Shown: piece after piece, positions 35,807 through 49,165 of the stretch
Numbering within the stretch: position 1 is the stretch's first letter
Layout: each line of letters starts with the position of its first letter
From: Buxus sempervirens
Taxonomy: Eukaryota > Streptophyta > Magnoliopsida > Buxales > Buxaceae
Length of the DNA: 64,000 bases
Assembly (NCBI GenBank): GCA_947561395.2
Contig: OX387189.1
Span: forward strand, 23,250,329 to 23,314,328
Direction of reading: 5' to 3'
Position numbers and translations under genes: made by a program
The notes under the pieces: model-generated
Told to the model about the DNA's origin: nothing
The model's input: the letters and a program-made list of their open reading frames with translations, nothing else
Databases searched by the model: none

Positions 35807-37169
35807 AATACCCATAAGAAATCAACTACCAAGGTACAACTAAAACCACTTCTTGAACACAAGTTGGAAGTAGATCAATTTCATGTTTAGAGAAGACCAA
35901 TACAAAATATCCACGGTTGGTTTGCAATCATTGGTTACTCTGCAGAACTGATTTTAATTAGTTATTTGAATGTTAAACCTGATCTAATATATAATGAATT
36001 GGTATGTGTGCCATACATTGTTGGAAATATCTACGAATCTAGTTTCCAACGCAACAAACGGTTCATAATTCGGAGTTTCCTACAGGAAGTTATGGTTGTT
36101 TTGCTACAGGTGGTTCAAAACAGCCTTGAAACCTACTGGACGGAAATCATCCATCTTTCCGGATTTTTCTTGCAATACCACGAGTTCTGATATGTCCCAA
36201 ACCAATTCCATTCAACTACAAATACCCTAAACTAAATTTTAGACTACTAATATAAATTTTTACACAAAAATTCCTAGCCGTCGCAAGCCACCGAAATCTT
36301 CATAATTTTAAAACAGCCAAACAAAATGGCTGCTATGATTTAACTCCAAATTGTTGCTATGGAACAAACTTAGATTTCCCTCAACCCAAGACTAACATTA
36401 CTTATGATTAAACTTTTCATTCCCATAGCTTTTATAAAGATTGGACTTCTGATAATCCTTTCCAAGTCCATATCAAACCTTCAAAACCTAAATTTAGATA
36501 AAACCTCTATAAAGTGCCAAATTGTATTCCCTTTTGCATGATTAAATTTTATGATTTATATAACCACAAGGATACTTCATATATCGCAGCCTATGAGGAC
36601 TAAAATAATACTCCCTAACAATCCTAACCATGCTTTAAACCTCCTAACTCTCAAATAAGAATAAGACTATTCTTTACTTATGGAACCACTATAACTTTCC
36701 AGCAATAAAAAAAAACCATAATCTGAAAAATAAAATTCTGCACCTAAGTTAAAATCTGAACCTCATTTACATCTCTCATCACAACTAAGAAACCATAGAC
36801 GAATCTAAACCTAAATTCCAACTCTGAAACAAATACAACAATCTGAACCTAGTTTACCCTAAACAACCCCACTCAACCACATGAAATCGAGAAAATCACA
36901 AGGTAAGGTGTTTACTAGTTTACCAATCATCACAAATAATAACTAGTGAACAAGATTGCAACACAACAAAATAATCTGCTTATTCAATTTCTTAACAAAC
37001 CACAACATCCAGGAAAACATCCCAAAATAATCTTATCTGATAAATAAAATTGGTGCATTTGGCGACATATTGGTGAAGCCACACGAACCCAGGCAGACAG
37101 TCACACGACTGCTTTGTTTTGGGCTTTTCATTGCAACAACAAACAAACTCCAACTTCGACTCATGCTCA

Positions 37170-37400
37170 AAAGAAACCCAACAGAAATATTTTCCAACAT
37201 AAACCCATTGGAACCCAACAAAAATCTTTTCCAACAGAAACCAAACAGAAATCTTTTCCAACAGAAACCAATCGAAACCCGACAGAAATCTCTCAAAACA
37301 AAAATTGATTGAAACAAAACCCAACAGTAATCGCTCAAAACAGGAATCGTTCAAAACAGAACCCAATAGTAATCTATAGGAATCAATCAAAACAGAAACG
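37170..37400 (-). repeat. Short tandem repeats in S7
   Basis: Imperfect repeats of CAGAAATC and TTTTCCAACAGAAACC, period about 21-24 bp, on the + strand. They sit beside the purine/pyrimidine-biased tract at 37470-37830. No hairpins were seen. Confidence 0.65.
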
Positions 37401-40400
37401 AAAACAAGAATCAGAAAAATAACAAACGAGAATTGATTAAAATGCTACTTACCTATTGTGCGAAAATCCACACTCCAAACGCCCAACCCTCTTCTCTTGT
37501 TCCCTCTTTCTTTTCTTCTCTTCCTCCTCTTCTTCTTCTTCCTTTCTTTTCTTCTTCTCTTTTCTCTTCTCCTTCTCTTCTGCAGCTAAACCCCCCAAAC
37601 GAACACCCCCTTTCTTTATTCCTCTCTCTTCTTCTCCTCTTCTTTCTCTTCTTCTCTTTTCTCCTCCTCCACTCGATTTTCTCCTTTTTGTTGTTAACTC
37701 CCAACATCAACCAAGAAGGACGCCCCCTTTCCCTCTTCTTCTTTTCTTCTTCTTCTTCTTCTCCTTTCCCCCTTCTCTTCTTCTTCTCCACGGTCCCTTT
37801 TCCTTGCTGCCTTTTTTTTTTGTTCTTCTCCTCAAACCCTTGACGAGCAAGCACAAAAGAAAACCCCAAATGCACAAATCGTCCATTACTTGAGTTTTTT
37901 TTTTTTTGAACCATTGAACCAATTCAATTAAAATAAACCAACCCCATTGAACCCCTAAACCAATAAAACCCTTTAAACCACCAACTTAAATAAACCACTT
38001 CAATTTATATAATTACTTTTCAATGAACCGATCCAATTGAACCAACCCAAACTAATTAAGTCTTTTAAATTTTTATTTAATTACCCTCATTATAACCTTT
38101 AATCTCCATTTAATCTTAATTAAAATTCCTAAAAATCCAGGATCTTACACACCAACTTGTATGGCACTGAACTATGATATTTGATTTATGATTTCAAATA
38201 ACCGTATGTCATGATTTAACCGATTGATATATGCCTAAATTGTATTTTCTCGTGCATGCATGTGTTGCTTACTGAGACATTCATCTCACAATTGCTTTAC
38301 CTTTTATTTTTCAGATCCATCGACATCCGGTGTGAAGGACCAAACTAGGGATAGAGGCAAAGATAAAGCCTCTGGGTATTGAGAGGCCAATCTCTATAGG
38401 CCTTAGGGTTATTTCTTAATTGTACATGTATAGTGTTTTTTGGACTGTACACATTACTTTTGAGAGAAGTGATATAGTCATCCGTCATTTTGTAATCAAT
38501 TCTTGTGTCTTATTACATTTCTTATATAGATATAAACACACTTTGATATGCACATGTATGAACTGCTTTATCACTTGCACTTGTTAGGAAAAAGTTTTAA
38601 ATCCTTCGCATTTTTAACAAGTAATTGGCCCACTTGCCACGGTCTGGAACGGGTTGTGCCTTGGAGGGGCAGACCTGGTTCTGGGTCGTGACACTAATAG
38701 ATTCTAAAAGTCCTTAAAAGATATTTTGGAGAGGTTTTTACTGAATATATATATATATATCTATATATATATAATTCAAGAGTAATGCAAAAAGAGTTAT
38801 TTAGATTGACATCTTTTGTCCCCTTTGATAGAAGCCCTTAAATCCTTCTAATTTCTTTTCCTAAAACTAGTTAATTTAATCCTTTGAAAAAGGGTTAGGA
38901 CCTAAGATTAACCCTTCACCTTTCAATCTCTCTATCTAATTTAAATTTCCAAAACTCCATAGAAATACCCAACTCTTATTATCACATGATGTAAGTAACA
39001 TGCTTTCTCCCATTTCTTTCCATAAATTGTTGTATCTTTTCTATCCTATAAACTTCCTCTATCTATAAATCAGAGTTGCGTATTGGAAGCATGAGTGGAG
39101 TAATTCTAGAGTAGAAGTTATAATTTAAATTTCGAGGACAAAATTTTTTTGTTAGGTGGGTAGATTGTAAAACCCTAGATTTTCCGAAAATAAAATAAAT
39201 CAATAAATAAATAATTAATGAATAAATTAGAAAGATTTAGAAGTGAAGATAAATTAGAAAGAAAAAAAAATTGGAACCAATTGTAGAAAATCTAAATTAC
39301 AAAGGAGAATATAAAATCCTAAATTTTTAATATAGTAATAATTTAATAAAATAAATTAAATAAGCCCAAAACACATTGAGAAGTAAAGATTTAATTTAGG
39401 TATTGGAGGATTAACATTATAATCCAAAGAGATATATTAGAAATTAAATAACTAAATAATAATTTAGAGTAATTAGGAATTTAAATAGAAACTTTAATTA
39501 ATTAGAAAAGAGGAGGATGATTTAGATAAATCGGGAGAGTAAATTAAATATGAATGTTTGAGGAAGATAGGTATTAACCCAAGTGCATTTTATGGTTAAG
39601 AATGATATGAGAAGTAAAGATCAGAATTTTTGGAAAAGATCCAAAGGTTAGATATGGAATTATAAGAAAAGGTTATTTTAGTTATTTCTATATTAGCCAA
39701 ATAAATATATTGAATAATTAAATAATTGTTAGGCTTGAAATATTTACTTAGACTTAATTTGGGTTAGGTTTGAATTTAAATAGCAAATTATGGCTTAAAA
39801 GCAAGAAAAATGGTACATTGATGATTATGGTTGATAAGCAGCCTTAAATTTGAAGATAAGAGGAGCTTTGGGGTGTTTTAGTAATATTTTAAAATAAGAA
39901 ATTAAATTAGCACGAAATAACTTATAGTAAGACCTTCTTTATATGAGATTCTTAAAAGAGGAATTAGAAGGAGGGGTAAGATAGGAAGGTTTCCAATTAA
40001 GATTGGGAATTCTATTTAGAAAGTCTTCTAAACCTATTAGGACTTCTAATTAAGTGAGCTTATAAAAGGGAAGGTTTAGGGTAAAAAGGGAAGGTTTAGG
40101 GTTTTAAGCAAATCAAAAATAAGGAGAAAGAAGAGGGGAAATCATGCTTGGGCTTGGAGAAATAGGGGAAAGAAGAGAGAAAAGAAAAGAGGGGTTTTGG
40201 GAAGGAGTGCTGCAGATGGCCAACCAGCCAAGTTCGAACGGAGCTCTAGAAAAATCCAACTGTTGGAATGACCTAACATTTTGAGGTTATGTTCTTCACT
40301 TGAGAAACTTCAATCTGAACGGTGGAGATTGGATTTGCAAGAGTCTAAGGTGGTGCGATCAAGCACAGAATATTGGTGGGTGACCAGATTTCTTGACAGA

Positions 40401-41889
40401 TTTAGTTCATGTATTGAGGCAAGTAGCAAACCCCTTTGAAACTGGAGAACTTACATGATTTTCGTGTGATTTAGATGTTTTGATCGTGGTTTTATTTCGA
40501 GTAGATTTCATCTGGAAAGTTTGGTGATTTATAAAAAAATCTGATTTTGTATTTTAAACTCTCTTCAAGAACCTAGAAAAGTATTATTCAAGAGAGAATA
40601 GATTTAGTAAGAAAACTTAGAAAAAAAATTTTAATCAAGAGGATTGGATTAGGGATGTTTTAGAACCAGTTTAGAATGAGATTCATATGCTTAGACACCA
40701 ATTAAAATCATATGAGACTTAGAAAGTTCAGAAAAATCAGTAAAACCCAGAAAATAGTGCTTTTGGCCGAGCGCCCGAACCGCCGCTCGAGCGCAGATGC
40801 AAGCGCCCTGCTTGTGTTTTATTTATTCCAAAAAACCCGAAAGTCAACAAAAACCCAAAAGGCGAATGCCCAAAGCGTCACTCGAGTGACCTCTTGAGCA
40901 ACCAACCCTGAAACTACCTAATGTAAGGCCGCCCGCTCGAGGGCCCCTTGACAGATTTTGAGAATTTGCCAATTAGCCCAGTTTTTCACTACGGAATTGT
41001 TTTTATCCATTTTAAACCTTTGTACCATCAAGTTTATAGTGTTTAGAGATAGTTTGCACTAGCAGATATTTAAAATTCATTTTTATAAAGATTTTTGGGT
41101 AGATTTTACCAAAGTGGCTTTTTAACATGGTACCATTGTTCCAAACCATTCCCTTTTAAACAAAACTTGATTTTAGGAGTTCCTACACCTGTATTTGAAC
41201 TATCTGAGCATGTTTTGAGCTCCGAATAATTTTATATACACTTGGATTATTTTGCCTGTTGAAACCTGGAGTTTGAACATGTAACGCCCCGGATCCGAGT
41301 CACATGAAAACCCGTAACTCGTATCCAGAGGTTATTAAAATTAACAGGATCAAACTGCCAGAGTAAAGAAAACATGAAACTAAATATTTTTATGCAATAG
41401 AGTGCGCTAAACAAATCCCAACATGAAAACTCACATGACCAAATTTTCACTACCCGCAATTATCGGCTCTCCATACGTATCTGAAAACAACAGAATAAAA
41501 GAGTGAGATACGAATATCTCAACAAGTAGCACATGCATGCAAGAATACACATCTTCAAATTTAAAATTCTATGATCGAATAATCAGACGAGAAAACAAGG
41601 AACAACCGGTGAAGTCTGCGTACTCTGCTGACAGTAATTGTTGACCCAAGGGTATAGGAAACCATTTAACTATAAGCAATTAACATCGGAAATCCCTCGG
41701 TCAACAAAACCCAGATCAGTTTCAGAGAACATTAATAATATAGTCCATGCCTCAATAAGACAATTTCCACTAAGTATCCCAAGGTATTCTAACTGATAAG
41801 TAAACGAAAAAAACCCACGTGGTCAATGTCATACAAATATTTAATTGGGTAATCAACATGCCAGAGCGACATCCACACCTCCATGTACA

Positions 41890-41957
41890 CAGTTCCGGCC
41901 TACTCAGGGTTTCGGCATTGACAACCAGGCCTACTCAGGGTTTCTGGCTGCTCTACA
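41890..41957 (-). repeat. Shortened AGTAGGC array in S8
   Basis: The minus strand has stem CAGCCAG/CTGGTTG with loop AAACCCTGAGTAGGC. A second unit follows whose 5' arm (AATGCCG) belongs to hairpin two and whose 3' arm (CGGAACTG) belongs to hairpin four. This looks like an unequal recombination through the identical loops. Confidence 0.8.
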
Positions 41958-42559
41958 CCAGTCGTGGCAACACTCCATGGCCATGCCATTACACCAATAA
42001 AATAAAAGCATCACAATACTAAGCTTAAACATCTGGATCCAGGACAAGCTAGACCAAAACAGTAAACGTCGTATAATCTCGATTTCAATATCAAAACAAA
42101 ACCATTCATTCCACATCATGTAATTACTCATCACAATTCATCACCTGTCCCTCTGGACCAAGTAGTACCTCAAGTACATTCAGTATTTTCTCATTTCCAT
42201 AACACAAGTCATATGAAAGTAAAACTCAATCCATTCATACCGAAGAAAACCTTTCAATACGTATAAAGTTTCCAACAAGTGAAACCAGGAATACAAGAAC
42301 TTCTCAATCAAAACAGTGTATAGAACAAGGAAAAGTAACTGGTAACTCTTACTAGTTTGGTGTCCGGCACAATACTCATAAGCAACCTAAACTCAACTTA
42401 AAACTCATAAGATGTTCACAAATTTTTCCTCTATTAATTTCATAGGCAAAATGGTTTCCCAGGTTCCTAACCAAGTGAATAGTGAAGTGGTTTAACCCCT
42501 AAGTAATGCAAATACTCTTGGTCAAATCAGAAATTCCATTTCGGTAAGCAAAATAGGTC

Positions 42560-42830
42560 TGCCGCTCACCTATTGAGGTGGGCGCGAGGTGAGCGCCGGT
42601 CGGCGGTGAAGAAAAAGGGCAAAATCGACCTGCCGCTCACCCGACGCTAGGTGAGCGCGAGATGAGCGCGAGATGGGCGTGAGGTGGGCGCGAGATTCGC
42701 GCGAGATGGGCGCCTCGTTTTCTACTTCGCGCGAGATGAGCGCGAGATGGGCGCGGGATTGGCGGTAGGTCATTATTAACGGGGCGCTTACCTCCGAGGT
42801 GAACGCCGGTGAGCGCGAGGTGAGCGGATA
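42560..42830 (-). repeat. GCGCGAGGTGAGC hairpin cluster in S8
   Basis: Dense repeats of GCGCGAGATG(A/G)GC. Inverted pairs include CGCTCACCT/AGGTGGGCG (42563-42584, loop ATTG) and GGCG-TTACCT/AGGTGA-CGCC near 42781-42806. Same position in the LTR as in S3 and S5. Confidence 0.65.
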
Positions 42831-45001
42831 CCCCCTGTGGTTTTTATTTCTCTGTTATTTTGAGATCTACATGACTGGCCGGTTTGTGAAGGTCTGTAAC
42901 TACTCCAGTACACTCCTAATACTCCCAGAAGACTTCCCAACCATATTTGAAATTAATCTAAACACTTTCATTTTCAATTGTAATTTCAATCCGGAGACTC
43001 TGTTCATGCAACTTTCCGAAAACCAGAAAAACCCAGAAAACTCACACAATCACTTTATATATACTCATGCATCAGAATAATCTCGAGAGAAACAGAAAAA
43101 CACAATCCCAGTTGTAAAACAGTGCTACTCACCTTACTAAGACTTTCTTCAAGCTTCCGGCCATCCTGGAGATTTTTGACTTCGAGACATACGGAAACCC
43201 TAACTCTCTCCAGAGCCGCGACCTTTTCCCCAAATCCCCGAAAAGTTGTATGAGTTAGCTATTTATATAGGCGCCACCCGGATTTAACCTAATTCACCCT
43301 TTTCTTTAAGAATCCCCTTTTTACCCCTCACTAGTGCAGGGTTTTCCGGATTCACAAATATTGGCCCCCCCCCCTTTCTATTCATTCCCGGGCCGAATAT
43401 TTCCACCTTATTATATTTTTATTTTTTTATACATATATATATATATTTTTTTTGAATCCCTGATGACCACAAGTTTCCCTGAGATAATAAAACTTGATTT
43501 AACCAGCACCAACAGCTATATGTGCATATATATATTTTCATCTACTGTTATTACTTGTTTATTCTCCTTACTGTGACTGTTAATTTTAATTTATTCTAAC
43601 ATTATTATTTTATTTTGTTTTCTACTCGAAACGGGGTTTTACAGAACATATGACTTGTTGCCACTTGTGTGGATTTTTGGGTCACAGTTGTGACAAGGCA
43701 ATTGCCTGGTTTGTTTATTCAGCAGTTGTAGGTTTGGTTATTGACACAGTATTGTTTCCGCATGTGCGAGTGTTATTGGGAAATATGTCCAATCCCTGGT
43801 TTGGTTTTCTACCGTTGTATGGGTTTAGCAATTAAATTATTAATTGATATGTTATTAATTTATTTTGAGTTTGATTGTGAGTTGTGTCTAGAAGGCTTAG
43901 CGCTTACATGGATTCATAGAGTAACTAGTAAATGAAATTGTTTTATGGAGTTTCTTATTCTGTGTCATAGGCATTCCATCATCTCGAGGGTGGTACCACT
44001 CCTGCATAGGTCGGTCACTACGTTACCCACTCCTGGATAGGTTGGGTCGTACATATTAACTCATTCTGAGTGTCGTTGGGTTCTTCCGTTGGTGTTGAAT
44101 AGCCAGTCAATAGATGCGGCTAGTCCACTTGTAATTCGATTAGGTAGCATATTGGCACATTGTGCGCATGGTCGCACGGGTGGGCGTGCCTCTTAAAGGG
44201 TAATTCAGGAAGGTTGGACTCGCCACTGCCTGATGGGGTGCAGGCAGACACCTGGGTGCCTAGGTTTATCTAGTAGGCTGGTCTACGGCTTAAGATTCTA
44301 AGCAAGGTCTCGGTTACGGTCCGAGGAAATCCGTGGACACCCCGGTCCGCCCCGTCGGATGACGGGTCCCATAGGCTTCCTGGTTTGAGTCAACTCATTT
44401 TGGTTCTCACCTGATTCCTAATCCAGCATGCAATTTGGTTAAGTCTGGTGGGACCACCTAAGCAATGTGAGTCCCTTTAATTGATTTTATCTTGCTTAAT
44501 TAAAATGAACTAAGTCTGATTGGGTGAGCCCCGTTGGAAGGCTCACAGTGTCCTTGGTGGGCTTTAGTTAAGCCCACATACCCCTTGGTGGGCCTCAGTC
44601 TAAACCTAGGACGCCCTTTGGGCTTTTGGTTAAGTGTATTGATTTTATTTAATTGCTCAAATTGGGAGTTTAAGTGACTTTCATGAAAAAGTGGGTCAGC
44701 ATTGGTTTGCGGGCCCCTGGGTGGGCCCACATGAGGGTGGCCAAAAGCTTTATGTTTATCTTACTTATGTTTGCCACAATGCCTGGGACACTGGGCTTGG
44801 GGCCCGTTAGTCCAGACTTGGGCTAGAAAGCCCAAGGTTTCCTTGGAGTTAGGGTTTGAACCTTGTAAGTGTGAAAACTCACACTCCTTTTATGGCAAAT
44901 GTTTGACAAATTATGTCTTCTAATAAATCTTCAAGATGTGCAGATTAAATAATGAAAATTCAGTGAATTTAGTAAAGAAGAAGAAGACGATGCTGCCACA
45001 C

Positions 45002-45260
45002 AGCTACCACGCCGCTGGTAGCTCAAGGAAATGGAAGATTTTCAAAATAGAGCATTTTCTTGTAAAGGCACTTGCGAAGATCAACGCCGCTGCCACTCCG
45101 CTGGCAGCGCATAAGTGAATCAGTGCTTTGAAAGAATGGTACGTGCACTAGCGTCGTAAGGCGACGCCGACACGCCGCTGGTAGCGCAGAGCGAGATTGA
45201 AGATTATATGATCAGCCGTGCACATGCCGCGTTCTCTCCTGCTAGCAGCTCGCTGGCAGC
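45002..45260 (-). repeat. Hairpin cluster AGCTACCA/TGGTAGCT in S9
   Basis: AGCTACCA - CGCCGC - TGGTAGCT (45002-45023) and CGCTGCCA - CTCCGC - TGGCAGCG (45088-45109) are perfect 8-bp stems with related loops and different but complementary arms. Further ones are GCGTCG/CGACGC (45151-45167) and a decayed copy near 45238-45262. Confidence 0.8.
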
Positions 45261-46403
45261 GCGCCCTTAACTGATTCAACTTGTTCTGAGCGGGACTTGA
45301 GTTCGCCTCCAGCAGTCTACCCCGATCGCTTCACGACACCACCAGCGCTCGACGCGATCCGCGTGTTCTCCTTTAAATAGACGTGCTGTAATTTTTAGTT
45401 GTGACTTTTTTCTTTGGATCATTTTGATTTCGGATCTTGAGGTGTTTGAGATTCGATCAAATCTTCTTTAGAGAGTCAGCGATCGAGTGAGGGGGAGATC
45501 TGAGATAGATCACCTGGAATTGAAGGTAGAGGATTCTTCTTCAATTCGGAACTTCATCTGATCGTGTGATCGCCTGGACTGGTGATCGGCTTTGATTGAT
45601 GCGTAGGTGGATTCCTACTGCATTGGATCGTCTCAGTGGATTCTGAGGTGATTGTTGCGATCTGGATTGATCGTGTTCTGCAGCTTGTGGATTCAAGCTG
45701 TGTTGCAGTTCGTGGATTTGAACTGTGGATCACTGGTGAGTGATTTTTTGCGATCTGGACTGATCGTGTTCTGCAGCTTGTGGATTCAAGCTGTGTTGCA
45801 GTTCGTGGATTCGAACTGTGGATTGCTGTTGAGTGAGTTCAATTGTAAAGGTTAAGTGTGTACTCCTTTGTAATTGTCTTTTCATTCAATAGTGGATTTT
45901 CGAAGGGTTAGTCGCCTCATATAGACTCGAGGTTTTTCCTGGATCTGGATCCAGGTTTCCTCGTATAATTCTCTATGTATTGTTTCCGCATTGTTAAATT
46001 CTGAATTTTTGTAGATCGTGGACCTATAGAGTAGTCCTCTACTCTTTCAAACCTTACTTGGTTAATGGGCTTTGGTGGGCCCGGAAGGCCCTTGCCCTGG
46101 GTCTCGGCCAAACCATGCTTCTTAAACGCATATCGTTCCATAAATCAAGTTCGGGTGGGCTGCATTGGGTTTGGCCCGCCCGGTTTGGTTATATTGCTTA
46201 AGTTGCTTATTTTCATGCTTTAGGGTTTGTTGGGCTTGGTGGGCTCCATTGGAAGGCCCACTAATGTTCCGAATTGGACCCGTGGTCCGAGTCCCATGTT
46301 GGGTTTCCGGGTGACCCGGGAACCCTACTAGTTCATTTGGTGTGATCAAGAGAGCAAGAAAATGATATAAAGTATGAAAAATCCAGAAATTGAGATTTCC
46401 ACA

Positions 46404-46550
46404 GTGTAGCCGACCTAAGTTGTCAGCTATACACAAAATCATATGTAGCTGACCTAAGATGTCGGCTACACATAGAAACAAGTGTAGCCGACTACCTTGG
46501 TCGGCTATAAACAAACTTCTTCTGATCCGACCTGAGTTGTCGGATCAATC
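46404..46550 (-). repeat. Hairpin cluster TAGCCGAC/GTCGGCTA in S9
   Basis: Four inverted repeats: a bulged one at 46404-46434; ATGTAGCTGAC/GTCGGCTACAT (about 46443-46471, 10 of 11 pairs); TGTAGCCGAC/GTCGGCTATA; and TGATCCGAC/GTCGGATCA (perfect 9 bp). The stems match those of S1 at 18730-18792. Confidence 0.78.
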
Positions 46551-48998
46551 TACAGGTGGGTTTTTTCTTACCTTTCCAATGGGACTAGGTTTTGGGCTTC
46601 TCATGGAGTTCTAGTTACCATGTGAGCCCCTGTGTGGGCCCACAGTGGTGCAAAGTGTGGGGGAATACCCCATTTTGGGTCTCTCTGTGGACCTTTGAAG
46701 CATGGGTGAGGGGGAGAAGGCTACGGGCTTTGCCTTCTCCTATTTACATCCAAATCAGTAGTGAAACAGGGACTTGAGTGTCCCTGTTTTTTGGCATCAT
46801 CATTCCATAAATCCACAAGCAATCAAATAAGGTAAAAGAGGGACAACCACATAGGTCTCGGTGGCATGACTTAAACCCTAATGAGTACTCACATAACATG
46901 TACATATGAAGTGAAGTGGGTGCTCATGTAAACAAATTAAATTATAATGCAAGTAAAAAAGAGTGACCTAGCATGCTTCTAATGGAGGAGTGAGCATGTA
47001 TTCAAGAAATACAAATGTACATAGACATGCTACACAAATTTATAAAGAGAAACCACGCTGCAGGTGAGCCAAACCAGCAGCTGTTTAGAGGGGATTAGCA
47101 TGCTAAAAGGGGGCTAGAAATGGATGGAAAGTGACCTAGCATGCCACTAAGTTGGGGATAGGTGTGTGCACTTGGTGTGTGTACAAGTAAAGGTCCTAGC
47201 ATGCAAACATATTTGAATAAAAGCATGCTGTAAGTGCCTTGGACAGCAGCTTGTAATGGTGATTGACCATGCCAAAAGGGTTGGAAACCATGGGGATTAG
47301 GGAGGGGGAAAGCCACCCCTCATTCGGGATACTAACATGCTGAACCTGGGGGTTTTGGTGGGGTGAAGGAGCACTTTAATGGACCCAAAATAGCAAGCTA
47401 CAGGGGGGGGCATAACAGCGGCCAAATGGAGGGGCTTATCAATATCCAATACCACAAACTAACTAAAAGGGGCTAAGGAGAACTCAAAAACAATAGCATT
47501 CCAAAGGAGAAAGGGGAACACATTTATATACGTGAGTATGCATATTTCACAATCAATAAATCCTACCCAAGAGAGAACCATTCATCATGATAAAACACAC
47601 AAAAATAGGAATGAAAACCACAAAGAAAGGGAACAAGAGAAGGGATAGTGGGGCTTACGTAGGGGGTACATTGGATGAGATAGAAGAGGAACATACTCCT
47701 CCCTTTGATGAAAATAAAGCACAAATAAAATAAAGACAGCAGCCAAACAGTAGCCTATGAACCCTCTAAATCAGTCAAAAATGCTCTCCTTCCTCTCTTT
47801 ATACTACCGGAAGCTATTCCCCCCTTACCATGGGGTTATCTACAAATTTAGGCTAGCATGAACTCAAGACAAGGGGGTGAAACATACCATGTGTGCGCGC
47901 GTCGGAAACACGGCACGGGAAAATTCGGAGTCGCCACCGCCTGACGGGGTGCAGGCGGACACCTGGGTGCCTAATCTTGTCTATTAGGGCTTTTTGGTCT
48001 ACGGCTTTGAGATTCTAAGTAGGGTCTCGGTTGTGGTCCGGGGAAGTCCGTAGACACCCCGTCCGGTGACGGGTCCCTTAGGTTTATCCTGATTTGAGTC
48101 AGCTTACTTTGGTCTCACCCGTTTCCTAAATCGATATGCAGCTTGGTTGAGTCTAGTGGGACCACCTGAGTGGTGTGGGTCCCTTTAATTGCTTTTATCT
48201 TGATTAATTAAGTGATCTAAGTCTGGTTGGGTGGGCCCCGTTGGAAGGCCCATGGTGTCTTTGGTGGGCTTAGCCAAGCCCATGTACCCTTGTGGGCATC
48301 AGTCTAGCCTGAGAGGCCCTTTGGGCTTTGGTTAGTTCAATTGATTTTACTTTAGGTTCAGATTTAAAGTTTAAGTGTTTTTCATGAAAAGGTGGGCCGG
48401 ATTGGTTTATGGGCCCCTAAGGTGGGCCCACATGGTGGCCAAGTATTTTTATTGGATTTATCCTTTTTTATTTGCCAAAGTGAGTTGGACGCTGGGCTTG
48501 GGGCCCGTAGTCCAAATCTGGGCCTGTAAGCCCAAGTTACCAGAAGTTAAGGTTTGCACCCTTCCTTGGTTCGGTTGGTGGGCTTTGGCGGGCCCGGTAG
48601 GCCCTTGCCCTTGGTTTCAGCCAAACCACGCAATTCATGCATCAATTTCACAAGTCTGGTTCAGGTGGACCGCCTTAGGTTTGGCCCGCCCGGTTTAATC
48701 GGTTAATTTTGTTTATCTTGATTAAGTTGCATGCATACATGTTTATTGGGCCGGGTGGGTCCCGTTGGAAGGCCCACTGGAAATCAAGTTGGACGGGGGG
48801 TCCAAGTCCCATGTTGGGTTTCCGGGTCACCCGGAAACCCTGTTGGTTCATCCGGTTCGGTTCGGAAATGCCACCCATATCTAGCAAAAGTTACAACATA
48901 TAAGTCACAGAAACATATCGAAATCAACATTTATCAAGGAGAGACTACCTCATTATGCTGGATCCAAGGGGAGGTACCCGGGGCATGTTTTAGGGGTA

Positions 48999-49165
48999 TG
49001 CGCCGACCTCAGGCACTAGGCGCGAGGTCGGCGCAGGCTGGGCGGATCGAAAAAATCCGTGAAGCGCAAAACGCGCTTGCGCGAAGCTCGCGCTCACTTC
49101 GCACGAAGCTTCGTGCGAGCTTTGCGCGAAGTGGGCGTGAGCTTCGCACGAGCTTCGCGCGAACT
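48999..49165 (-). repeat. Long GC-rich inverted repeats in S10
   Basis: TGCGCCGACCTC (48999-49010) and GAGGTCGGCGCA (49024-49035) form a perfect 12-bp stem around a 13-nt loop. Downstream, TCGCACGAAG/CTTCGTGCGA is a perfect 20-bp palindrome near 49099-49118, amid repeated TTCGCGCGA words. Confidence 0.85.

Larger units (their letters stand above)
34467..38149 (-). mobile_element. S7: solo LTR (3683 bp), minus strand, inside S6
   Basis: Minus-strand start TGTAAGATCC (at 38149) and end GGGGCGTGACA (at 34467). An exact duplication CACCA lies at 34462-34466 and 38150-38154. No coding content: the frames over 37433-37914 come from a purine/pyrimidine-biased stretch. Contains the arrays at 35446, 35708 and 37170 and a possible minus-strand TATATAAA at 38004-38011. 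Confidence 0.94.
31611..38693 (+). mobile_element. S6: solo LTR of the element A family inside B
   Basis: Starts TGTGAAACCC and ends GGTCGTGACA. An exact duplication CTAAT lies at 31606-31610 and 38694-38698. The first 150 bp match the start of the element A 3' LTR at 54107, including GTGTAGGTGAAGTTG and GGCTAAG. It is therefore a solo LTR of a Tekay-like element related to A. Net length is about 3.4 kb without S7. Confidence 0.93.
29633..39165 (+). other. Internal region of element B (interrupted by S6)
   Basis: Element B sequence is 29633-31610 plus 38699-39165. It is AT-rich and has no open frame with retroelement similarity. A short repeat built on AAAGCATCTGATCARTGCT is seen twice near 30324 and 30396. 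The 3' edge has TTTCGAGGACAAAATTT and a purine-rich GGTGGGTAGAT before LTR 2, in the polypurine-tract position. An AT microsatellite lies at about 38745-38772. Confidence 0.75.
41280..43643 (-). mobile_element. S8: solo LTR (2364 bp), minus strand, inside LTR 2 of B
   Basis: Minus-strand start TGTAAAACCCCG (at 43643) and end CCGGGGCGTTACA (at 41280). An exact duplication GAACA lies at 41275-41279 and 43644-43648. Contains TATATAAAT at about 43261, the hairpin cluster 42560-42830 and a short AGTAGGC array at 41890-41957. No coding content. Confidence 0.95.

Noticed and set aside
37433..37922. Overlapping frames of 130-150 codons on both strands
   Set aside because: Caused by the CTT/GAA-rich tract in the S7 LTR. 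The proteins are runs of Ser, Phe, Lys or Glu.
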